Assembly: GCA_964368875.1 (NCBI GenBank)
Contig: CAYJDG010000076.1
Span: 1 to 5,326 of the forward strand
Source of the DNA: CAYJDG01 sp964368875
Lineage (GTDB): Bacteria; Pseudomonadota; Alphaproteobacteria; Micavibrionales; Micavibrionaceae
DNA length: 5,326 bases
Direction of reading: 5' to 3'
Below are positions 1 to 5,308 of this stretch, one piece after another (position 1 is the first letter of the stretch; the number at the start of each line of letters is the position of its first letter). Both the position numbers and the translations under genes were made by a program. The notes under the pieces were generated by a model. The model did not search any database and was not told the origin of the DNA. It was given only the letters and a program-made list of their open reading frames with translations.

Positions 1-2
1 CG

Positions 3-764
3 CTCTTCTTCCTCGATTACTTTGCGACCGGAAAACTCGATGTCGGCACCGCTGAAACGATCATTGCCGGGATCGCTGAAGGCTGTAAACAATCTAACTG
101 CGCTTTGATCGGCGGCGAGACCGCCGAAATGCCGGGCATGTACGCAGCGGGTGATTACGACCTCGCCGGGTTCGCGGTCGGCGCAGTTGAACGCGATCAG
201 ATTATTACTGGTGAAACGATCAAGGACGGCGATGCCGTCATCGGTATTTCTTCCTCAGGTGTCCACTCGAACGGCTACTCGCTCGTGCGCAAGATCGTGA
301 AGGACGCGGGCCTGACCTTTGAGGATAAAGCACCGTTCTCGACCGCCGAGACTCTGGCTGAAGCGCTCCTCACGCCAACCAAAATTTACACACGTCAATT
401 GATGCCTCTGATCAAAGAAGCTGGCCTGCTCAAAGGTATGGCGCACATCACAGGCGGCGGGCTTCTCGATAACATTCCGCGCGTCCTGCCGGAAGGTCTG
501 GGCGTCAAACTCGATGCGACAAAATGGGAGAAACCCCCTGTGTTTGCGTGGCTCAAGTCCTCTGGTAATGTTGATCCGCACGAGATGGCCCGCACACTCA
601 ACTGTGGCATCGGCATGGTCGTGATCACGGCCAAAGAAAACGCCGCGCGCGTCATCGCCCACCTTGTTGATGCTGGGGAAAAAGCCGCGCTGATCGGAAC
701 CGTTACTCCGGCCTCTGGCGGTGAGCTCGTTCAGATCGACAATCTTGAGAGCGCGTGGAATTAA
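3..764 (+). CDS. purM: Phosphoribosylformylglycinamidine cyclo-ligase (AIR synthetase), 5'-truncated by the window edge
   Basis: PurM closes FGAM to aminoimidazole ribonucleotide (AIR) using ATP, the fifth step of cytoplasmic de novo purine synthesis. The frame is open from base 3 and gives 253 residues to a TAA stop. It lacks roughly the first 90-95 residues of a family of about 345. The visible part begins with LFFLDYFATGKLDVGT and continues with GGETAEMPGMY, SSSGVHSNGYSLVRK, HITGGGLLDNIPRVLP and FNWL-like FAWLKSSGNV, ending with LNCGIGMVV. All are signature stretches of PurM known from the E. coli enzyme and fall in the right order. A TTG at 105 could be mistaken for a start, but the conserved sequence clearly continues upstream of it. 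The stop lies two bases before the preferred purN start, so the two genes are almost certainly one transcription unit. No frameshift or missing motif is seen. Confidence 0.97.
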   Translation, partial: LFFLDYFATGKLDVGTAETIIAGIAEGCKQSNCALIGGETAEMPGMYAAGDYDLAGFAVGAVERDQIITGETIKDGDAVIGISSSGVHSNGYSLVRKIVKDAGLTFEDKAPFSTAETLAEALLTPTKIYTRQLMPLIKEAGLLKGMAHITGGGLLDNIPRVLPEGLGVKLDATKWEKPPVFAWLKSSGNVDPHEMARTLNCGIGMVVITAKENAARVIAHLVDAGEKAALIGTVTPASGGELVQIDNLESAWN

Positions 765-766
765 CC

Positions 767-1660
767 GTGACTAAAAAAATTAATCTCGCAGTTCTGATCT
801 CGGGGCGCGGCAGCAACCTGCAATCGATCATCGATGCCTGTGCGCATGACAGCTTTCCGGCAGAGATCAAACTTGTGATCTCGAATGAACCTGAAGCCTA
901 TGGTCTTGAGCGCGCTAAAGCGGCGAACATTCCAACCGTCGTCATCCCACATAAATCTTTTCCATCGCGCAAAGAATTCGAAGCGGCCCTGCAGGAAAAA
1001 TTATCCGGCTATCCGATCGATCTGATTTGCCTGGCAGGTTTTATGCGCGTCCTCACGGCTGACTTCGTAGCCAAATGGGACGGGCGCATGCTCAACATCC
1101 ATCCTTCCCTGCTACCTGCCTATGCCGGCCTGCACACCCACGAACGGGTTCTGGCAGCCAAAGAGAAGGAAAGCGGTTGTACAATCCATTTCGTCACCCC
1201 CGGCCTTGATGAAGGCCCGACCCTGCTGCAAAAGCGGGTTCCAGTCCTGCCGACTGACAGCGCCGAGACGCTGGCGGGCCGGATTTTGGCCGAAGAGCAT
1301 ATCGCCTACCCCGAGGCAATCCGCCTGATCGCCCTTGGCAAGGTCACATATAATAAAGACCATGTTGAAATCGGCGAAGCAGACCCGTATATTCCCCCTC
1401 AGCCCGAGCCTAAACCTCTGGCTGAACCCGTAGCGAAGCCTGTGGCTTCAGCGCCGGAACCTGAAGTTAAACCAGCCCGTCAATCCGCCCACCATGAGGA
1501 GAAACCCCCGATGGACCACCATTCAGCCACCCCCGGGGATATTGATCCCGCCGCAGTCGCCCATTCTCAGGCTACCTTTGGCGAATTCGTCAAAGCCGCT
1601 AAATATGTCGTGATCGGCGTGGCTGCTATCCTCATTTTTATGGCACTGACTCTCGTTTAG
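767..1660 (+). CDS. purN: Phosphoribosylglycinamide formyltransferase (GAR transformylase) with an unusual C-terminal membrane extension
   Basis: PurN transfers a formyl group from 10-formyltetrahydrofolate to GAR, the third step of purine synthesis. Counting from GTG 767, the enzyme spans residues 5 to about 205. It shows AVLISGRGSN near the N-terminus, AGFMRVL, the catalytic NIHPSLLP (N110, H112) and HFVTPGLDEGP with D148. The spacing of N to D, 38 residues, equals that in E. coli PurN. GTG 767 is preferred because GGA (757-759) lies seven bases upstream and the resulting N-terminus (MTKKINLAVLISG) is of normal length. GTG 755, overlapping purM, is an alternative. The frame then runs past the normal end, about residue 205, into a Pro/Glu/Lys-rich linker (about 210-248) and a 49-residue tail ending in one hydrophobic helix (277-297). 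A full-length product of 297 residues would be a tail-anchored PurN, which is not usual. The tail may instead be made separately from ATG 1511. Confidence 0.93.
   Translation: MTKKINLAVLISGRGSNLQSIIDACAHDSFPAEIKLVISNEPEAYGLERAKAANIPTVVIPHKSFPSRKEFEAALQEKLSGYPIDLICLAGFMRVLTADFVAKWDGRMLNIHPSLLPAYAGLHTHERVLAAKEKESGCTIHFVTPGLDEGPTLLQKRVPVLPTDSAETLAGRILAEEHIAYPEAIRLIALGKVTYNKDHVEIGEADPYIPPQPEPKPLAEPVAKPVASAPEPEVKPARQSAHHEEKPPMDHHSATPGDIDPAAVAHSQATFGEFVKAAKYVVIGVAAILIFMALTLV
1496..1501 (+). promoter_or_regulatory. Internal Shine-Dalgarno sequence GAGGAG within purN
   Basis: GAGGAG contains the five-base AGGAG core complementary to the 16S rRNA 3' end and is nine bases from ATG 1511. It encodes Glu-Glu in the purN frame. 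It decides in favour of an internal translation start for the nested small membrane protein, although a Glu-Glu pair in a charged linker could produce it by chance. Confidence 0.5.
1511..1660 (+). CDS. Candidate small membrane protein resembling aa3-type cytochrome c oxidase subunit IV, nested in frame at the 3' end of purN
   Basis: Translation from ATG 1511 gives 49 residues. They comprise a short His-containing polar start (MDHHSA), then AVAHSQATFGEFVKAAKY, then one membrane helix (about residues 31-48) ending close to the C-terminus. The pattern His-x(3)-T-F/Y-x(2)-F-x(3)-K followed by a single helix matches my memory of the alphaproteobacterial aa3-type cytochrome oxidase subunit IV family (Pfam COX4_pro_2), whose members are usually 40-70 residues. 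In the oxidase this subunit is a peripheral single-helix component of the inner-membrane complex. GAGGAG (1496-1501) lies nine bases before the ATG, a better ribosome binding site than that of purN itself. The frame is the same as purN and shares its TAG stop, so independent translation is inferred, not proven. No other oxidase gene is in the window. It could equally be only the C-terminal domain of a PurN fusion. Confidence 0.55.
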   Translation: MDHHSATPGDIDPAAVAHSQATFGEFVKAAKYVVIGVAAILIFMALTLV

Positions 1661-1704
1661 GGCATCTTCTGTAAACTTATCCCCCTGAATTTATTCATTT
1701 TTTA

Positions 1705-1760
1705 AGCTTTTAGCGGCATCTTGAAGTGGGCTATTCCGCCCGACTTGGTCCGCTAAAGCT
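1705..1760 (+). promoter_or_regulatory. Two-tiered hairpin directly upstream of the sensor kinase start codon
   Basis: The outer stem pairs AGCTTTTAGCGG (1705-1716) with CCGCTAAAGCT (1750-1760), giving 11 pairs with one bulged T. Inside, AAGTGGGC (1724-1731) pairs with GCCCgACTT (1738-1746), giving eight pairs with one bulged G and the loop TATTCC. The right outer arm ends on the base before ATG 1761. No T-run follows on the plus strand and no A-run suitable for a minus-strand terminator adjoins it, so it does not look like an intrinsic terminator. No clear Shine-Dalgarno sequence is present upstream of the ATG. An RNA structure that limits translation of the kinase, or a protein-binding palindrome, are both possible. 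The pairing is seen in the sequence; the function is inferred. Confidence 0.45.
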
Positions 1761-2116
1761 ATGACGACTCGTTTCACCACCTTAACGCTCGGTCTTCTCA
1801 CCCTGACCTGCTTCCTGTTCGGAGCAGGCGAGGGGGTTTCGTCCGCGCAGGCTCAAGTGGTTAATCAGACGATCGTCGCACCTGCGGCCCAACCGGCCCT
1901 CCTCTCCGGAGTTATTCTGAAGGAAGACTCCGATACCGCCCATCTCGGCAATAATTTTTATGTTGTCCCTGATCGCGATAAATCCTTATCCCTTCGTCTG
2001 ATTAGCGAAAAATTCCAGAACCGCGCACTTGGCCAGACCGTTGCGCAGTCCCCCCTGATCAATCTCGGTCTGCAAAGCCAGACCAACTGGATCGTCATAC
2101 CGATTACCAACCTCAG
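1761..2116 (+). CDS. Hybrid sensor histidine kinase, N-terminal part (signal peptide and start of sensor domain), interrupted by the assembly gap
   Basis: This is the start of the kinase that resumes after the Ns. The first 32 residues form a signal peptide with a short Thr/Arg start, a hydrophobic core (LTLGLLTLTCFLFGA) and an AQA-like cleavage site before QVVNQT. The exported part that follows includes LINLGLQSQTNWIVIPITN. This resembles the 'G-x(n)-W-hydrophobic-N' core of the 7TMR-DISMED2 type extracytoplasmic sensor domain, but the fragment is too short to be sure. ATG 1761 is the only possible start: an in-frame TGA lies at 1722-1724 with no ATG, GTG or TTG between, and a later start would cut the signal peptide. 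No good ribosome binding site is seen; instead a hairpin abuts the ATG. The frame reaches the gap open. The post-gap frame matches only if the gap length is a multiple of three. The next gene upstream, purN, ends 100 bases before. Confidence 0.75.
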
Positions 2117-2216
2117 NNNNNNNNNNNNNNNNNNNNNNNNNNNNNNNNNNNNNNNNNNNNNNNNNNNNNNNNNNNNNNNNNNNNNNNNNNNNNNNNNNNN
2201 NNNNNNNNNNNNNNNN
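2117..2216. other. Assembly gap (100 Ns)
   Basis: There are exactly 100 Ns, the usual placeholder for a scaffold gap of unknown size. Two coding bases precede the gap and one follows it in the kinase frame, so an intact gene needs a true gap length divisible by three, which 100 is not. The missing DNA should encode the rest of the sensor domain and perhaps further membrane helices. Confidence 0.98.
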
Positions 2217-2217
2217 C

Positions 2218-4656
2218 ATGGTCGACCATTACATTTTCACCAGCGGGATTTCAGCGCAGCTGCTGACCCCGATGGTCTGGGTGGCCGTCTCTCTGCTTCT
2301 GATTATCGGGTTCGGCTTGTCGGAACAGGGACGCGCCGAATTTCCACCATCGCTCTTCCTTGGGCCGGGCTTTATAGCCATTTTCTGTGGCATGCTCAGC
2401 CTGCTGATTACGGATTTCGTACCGCTGGCTGGGGCTATCCTGAGTTACGGGCCGCTTGTACTGATCAATTTGTTTCTCGTCGTGCTCAGCTGGCCGGTCT
2501 TTCTCCGCCGCGATGGCAGCTATTTTTTCCTGTTTCTTGCGGGGCTATTCATGCTCCTTTCGATCATGCCGTCGGTTGCTTTGCTGGTGACAGATATCCC
2601 GTATCAACCTGAATTGCTAACCGCCTCCCATATCATGCTGTGTCTCAGCTCCTGCATGTGCGCGATCTTCGCGCTCTTCGGAGCGCCGTCTGAACATCCC
2701 GCACAAATTCGCGAAGTCGCCGAAGAAGCCATCGTGCCCTTGCGCCCGAATGATTTTTCGAATGCCAAAGAGAATTCTGAGCACAAACGCTTGATGCAGG
2801 TGCTCGATCAGGAACGCGCGACGATGGCGCAGATGCAGGTACAAGAAGCCCGCCGCACCGAAGAGATGCGCAAAGCCAAAGAAGCCGCAGACGAAGCCAA
2901 CAACGCCAAATCGGCCTTCCTTGCTGTCGTTAGCCATGAAATCCGCACACCGATGACGGGCGTGATGGGCATGGTAAAATTGCTGCTCGATACGACGCTC
3001 TCGAAAGAACAAAAAGATTATGCCGTCACCATTCAGGACTCCGGCGAAGCCCTGATGGCCCTTCTCAATGATATTCTTGATTTTGAAAAAATCGAAAGCG
3101 GCAAGCTTGAACTGGAGCGCACGGATCTCGACCTTCATCGCCTTCTGCGCGGCGTCCAGACCCTTATGAATGGGCACGCTGCCGCCAAGAACGTTGAACT
3201 GCGTCTTGAACTCGACCCTAAAGTTCCAGTTTTCGTGGTCGGCGACTCAACCCGCCTGCGGCAGGTGATGCTGAACCTCGTCAACAACGCCATCAAGTTT
3301 ACGTCCAAAGGTGTCGTTTACCTGCGTGTTAATGACATCACGCCAGAAGACAAGCTTAAGGGCCCGGTCCACCAGATCTATTTCGCCGTTCAGGATTCCG
3401 GGATCGGGATTACTCCGGAAGTTCAGAAGAAACTCTTTATGCCGTTTGCGCAGGCTGACAGCTCAACCGCTCGTAAATATGGCGGCACGGGTCTTGGCCT
3501 TGCCATCTGTAAGCGCCTGATCGAGGCCATGGGTGGCAATATCAACATCAGCAGCAAGCCGAATGAAGGCAGCACGTTCTTCTTCACCATCTCCTTGCCG
3601 ATCGGTCACGAAACCGGCGCAGAGAAGATCAACTTTGTAACTGGCACCGCCGCACCTGAGCCAGCCCCGATTGAAGCCGCCGCCCCCGGGCGAACCTTGA
3701 GCGTTTTGGTTGTCGATGACAACGGCATCAACCAGAAGGTTCTCACCGGCCTGATCCAGAAAGAGGGCCATCAGGTTGCAACCGCCTCAACAGGTAACGA
3801 GGCACTCGGCAAGCATCTGGCCGCGACCTACGACCTGATCCTTATGGATATCGAACTGCCTGATAAGAACGGACTGGAAGTCACCCGCGAAATTCGCCAG
3901 ATGCCGGATCGTACCAAGGCAGTTGTCCCAATCGTCGCCATGACCGGGAACACGTCTGAGAAAGATGTTGCCGCATGCTTCAGCGTTGGCATGGATGATT
4001 TTCTTGGCAAACCGATTACGGTCGATAAACTCCGTGCCATCCTGCAACGCTCAAGCGGCGGTGCTCTGGCCAATCAGGCCCAGAATAATCTGCGTCAGCC
4101 CCCTGCTGCCGCTCCTGCATCCGCCTCACCTGGCCTCAATGACTATGTACCGATGCCGCCACCGCCGCGCCCGGCACCGCCTGTTCAGCAAGCTGTGAAA
4201 GAAGTCCCGGCTTTCAGCTTCTTCGCACCTGAGGATGACGAAGATGACCAGGACAGCTTTGCCAGTGCCATCCGCGAATTTGAAGAGCTTGAAAAAACCA
4301 ATACGACCAGCCTTGATTCCGAATTGGACGAGAGCATTCTCGGATCCTTGAAGAACAGTCTCAACCCTGCGCAACTCGAAGACCTGCTGATGGGCTTCTA
4401 CGAGAAAGCAGAAGAGATCATCACCATTATTGGTCAGACCTATCCTGATAAGGACTTTGAAGCCCTGCGTGCGCGGGCCCACGAGCTCAAAGGCATGGCT
4501 GGAAATTTCGGCTTCAAAGGTGTTGGCGCACTGGCCGGACAGATTGAAGAAGCGGCCAAGCAAAAAAATGAACCGGAGCTATTGGCCCCGGTTCAGAAAA
4601 TTGCAGAAACTTATGCGGTCAGCAAATCGCGCCTGACGCAGTGGCTTGCCAAATAA
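2218..4656 (+). CDS. Hybrid sensor histidine kinase, membrane helices plus HisKA-HATPase-REC-Hpt, 5' end lost in the assembly gap
   Basis: An inner-membrane sensor kinase with a complete His-Asp-His relay in one chain. Residues are counted from base 2218. About five membrane helices lie at 15-34, 46-65, 75-95, 101-124 and 136-156. A charged coiled coil follows at about 183-232. HisKA has SHEIRTPMTGVMG with phospho-acceptor H240. The ATPase domain has the N box LNLVNNAIKF (N357), G1 DSGIGI (D393), an F box FMPFAQADSS and G2 GGTGLGLAIC (from 422). The receiver (about 494-610) has DD 500-501, phospho-acceptor D544 in LMDIELPD, T576 and K598. A Pro-rich then acidic linker (about 615-690) leads to an Hpt domain with AHELKGMAGNFG (H755). 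All catalytic residues are present, so the kinase should be active. This is the ArcB/BarA-like tripartite order, but the membrane part differs and no ortholog is claimed. No separate response regulator is in the window. ATG 2218 is not the real start; the gene begins at 1761. The stop touches that of ndk. Confidence 0.95.
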   Translation: MVDHYIFTSGISAQLLTPMVWVAVSLLLIIGFGLSEQGRAEFPPSLFLGPGFIAIFCGMLSLLITDFVPLAGAILSYGPLVLINLFLVVLSWPVFLRRDGSYFFLFLAGLFMLLSIMPSVALLVTDIPYQPELLTASHIMLCLSSCMCAIFALFGAPSEHPAQIREVAEEAIVPLRPNDFSNAKENSEHKRLMQVLDQERATMAQMQVQEARRTEEMRKAKEAADEANNAKSAFLAVVSHEIRTPMTGVMGMVKLLLDTTLSKEQKDYAVTIQDSGEALMALLNDILDFEKIESGKLELERTDLDLHRLLRGVQTLMNGHAAAKNVELRLELDPKVPVFVVGDSTRLRQVMLNLVNNAIKFTSKGVVYLRVNDITPEDKLKGPVHQIYFAVQDSGIGITPEVQKKLFMPFAQADSSTARKYGGTGLGLAICKRLIEAMGGNINISSKPNEGSTFFFTISLPIGHETGAEKINFVTGTAAPEPAPIEAAAPGRTLSVLVVDDNGINQKVLTGLIQKEGHQVATASTGNEALGKHLAATYDLILMDIELPDKNGLEVTREIRQMPDRTKAVVPIVAMTGNTSEKDVAACFSVGMDDFLGKPITVDKLRAILQRSSGGALANQAQNNLRQPPAAAPASASPGLNDYVPMPPPPRPAPPVQQAVKEVPAFSFFAPEDDEDDQDSFASAIREFEELEKTNTTSLDSELDESILGSLKNSLNPAQLEDLLMGFYEKAEEIITIIGQTYPDKDFEALRARAHELKGMAGNFGFKGVGALAGQIEEAAKQKNEPELLAPVQKIAETYAVSKSRLTQWLAK
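4562..4595 (-). terminator. Intrinsic terminator of ndk, embedded in the kinase Hpt coding sequence
   Basis: Read on the minus strand, TGAACCGG (4595-4588) and CCGGTTCA (4576-4569) form a perfect eight-pair stem around an 11-base loop, followed at once by seven Ts (4568-4562). It begins 62 bases after the ndk stop. On the plus strand the hairpin is followed by GAAAATTG, with no T-run, so it should act only on ndk transcripts. On the plus strand the same bases encode KQKNEPELLAPVQ of the Hpt domain. Confidence 0.8.
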
Positions 4657-5079
4657 TTACTCGACGATTTCCGTCTCAGCAAAGAAGAAGGCGATTTCCT
4701 TGGCAGCGTTTTCAGCGCTATCGGAGCCATGTACAGAGTTCGCTTCGATGCTTTCGGCAAATTCCTTACGGATCGTGCCGGGAGCCGCGTTGGCCGGGTT
4801 GGTCGCGCCCATGATGTCGCGGTTGGCTGCGACGGCGTTTTCGCCCTGCAGAACCTGTACGACAACTGGACCGGAGATCATGAAGGACACCAGGTCTTTG
4901 TAGAACGGACGCTCTTTGTGCACTTCATAGAATTTACCGGCGGTATCGGCGGTCAGCTGGAGGCGTTTCTGGCCGACAATACGCAGGCCTTTTTCCTCGA
5001 ATTTGGCATTGATCGCGCCGGTCAGGTTGCGACGGGTCGCGTCGGGTTTGATGATCGAGAGGGTGCGTTCGGTCGCCAT
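4657..5079 (-). CDS. ndk: Nucleoside diphosphate kinase
   Basis: Ndk transfers the gamma phosphate of ATP to nucleoside diphosphates through a phosphohistidine intermediate, balancing the cellular NTP and dNTP pools. The 140-residue product has the usual bacterial length. It begins MATERTLSIIKPDA (K11) and contains GKFYEVHKERPF (Y51, F59), R87, GATNP (T93), GTIRKEF (R104) and the active-site signature NSVHGSDS (N114, H117). All nucleotide-binding and catalytic residues expected from the E. coli enzyme are present. ATG 5079 is supported by AAGGA (5090-5086) six bases upstream and by the N-terminus matching the family. The gene is convergent with the sensor kinase, and the two TAA stops touch with no spacer. 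A probable promoter and a palindrome lie upstream, and an intrinsic terminator lies inside the neighbouring gene. It shares a nucleotide-metabolism theme with purMN but is not in their operon. Confidence 0.97.
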   Translation of the reverse strand: MATERTLSIIKPDATRRNLTGAINAKFEEKGLRIVGQKRLQLTADTAGKFYEVHKERPFYKDLVSFMISGPVVVQVLQGENAVAANRDIMGATNPANAAPGTIRKEFAESIEANSVHGSDSAENAAKEIAFFFAETEIVE

Positions 5080-5104
5080 GGTGATTCCTTATATAGTCAT
5101 GAGT

Positions 5105-5120
5105 GAGTCGCGAGCGACTC
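5105..5120. repeat. Perfect palindrome GAGTCGC-GA-GCGACTC in the ndk leader
   Basis: Seven-base arms flank two central bases; as RNA this gives about six pairs with a tetraloop. It contains two GANTC sites in mirror position (5105-5109 and 5116-5120). It lies about 25 bases upstream of the ndk ATG and downstream of the likely promoter. It could be a leader hairpin or a binding site for a dimeric regulator; the sequence does not decide. Confidence 0.5.
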
Positions 5121-5138
5121 GGGGGTTTTCGTGTGGTT

Positions 5139-5167
5139 TTTATAGGGATAAGGAACATTTAGCGCAA
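5139..5167 (-). promoter_or_regulatory. Probable sigma70-type promoter of ndk
   Basis: On the minus strand TTGCGC (5167-5162) and TATAAA (5144-5139) are separated by exactly 17 bases. The -10 box is strong and the -35 box is only half-matched (TTG). Transcription would start near 5132, giving a leader of about 50 bases that includes the palindrome at 5105-5120. No other gene lies between this and ndk. Confidence 0.45.
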
Positions 5168-5175
5168 GGACAGCG

Positions 5176-5203
5176 TTGACTCTTAAGTTTGGTATGCTAA
5201 AAA
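5176..5203 (+). promoter_or_regulatory. Possible rightward promoter
   Basis: TTGACT (5176-5181) and TAAAAA (5198-5203) are spaced by 16 bases, matching the -35 in five of six positions and the -10 in four. A GANTC site (5178-5182) overlaps the -35 box. The transcript would run out of the window. Such matches are easy to find in AT-rich DNA. Confidence 0.3.
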
Positions 5204-5278
5204 TGCATAGCTGCAATGCAGCAAGCCTTTGAAAAACCTTAAGTTTTGATTCAGCTTAGCGTAACTTTAAAATATTAG

Positions 5279-5308
5279 TTGACGCTGATTAGGACTTAAA
5301 ATTACACT
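5279..5308 (+). promoter_or_regulatory. Possible second rightward promoter near the window end
   Basis: TTGACG (5279-5284) and TACACT (5303-5308) are spaced by 18 bases. The -35 box is good (TTGAC) and the -10 is moderate. It points to a rightward gene outside the window; this cannot be confirmed here. Confidence 0.28.

Noticed and set aside
255..662. 135-residue open frame on the minus strand inside purM
   Set aside because: It is a shadow of the conserved purM sequence with no domain and no promoter or ribosome binding site seen.
1661..1704. Intrinsic terminator for purN in the T-rich stretch before the hairpin
   Set aside because: The six-T run near 1698-1703 is not preceded by a convincing GC-rich stem, and the strong hairpin comes after the Ts, not before.
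2217..2612. Continuation of the 1761 frame across the Ns to a stop at 2612
   Set aside because: The strongly hydrophobic, domain-consistent sequence is in the other frame after the gap; this one exists only because the N count is a placeholder.
2617..3177. 186-residue open frame on the minus strand inside the kinase gene
   Set aside because: It lies opposite the membrane/coiled-coil/HisKA coding region, is rich in Phe and His as expected of a shadow frame, and has no recognisable motif.
4729..5106. 125-residue open frame on the plus strand opposite ndk
   Set aside because: It is antisense to a clear ndk gene with all catalytic residues; the protein shows no recognisable domain and its openness follows from the ndk codon pattern.
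5210..5222. GCTGCA-A-TGCAGC as a minus-strand terminator of a gene to the right
   Set aside because: The stem is only about five pairs and the T-run on the minus strand begins several bases after it, so it does not fit an intrinsic terminator.
5181..5300. CtrA binding sites (TTAA-N7-TTAA) in the AT-rich end
   Set aside because: Several TTAA words occur, but none is followed by a second TTAA at the required seven-base spacing.
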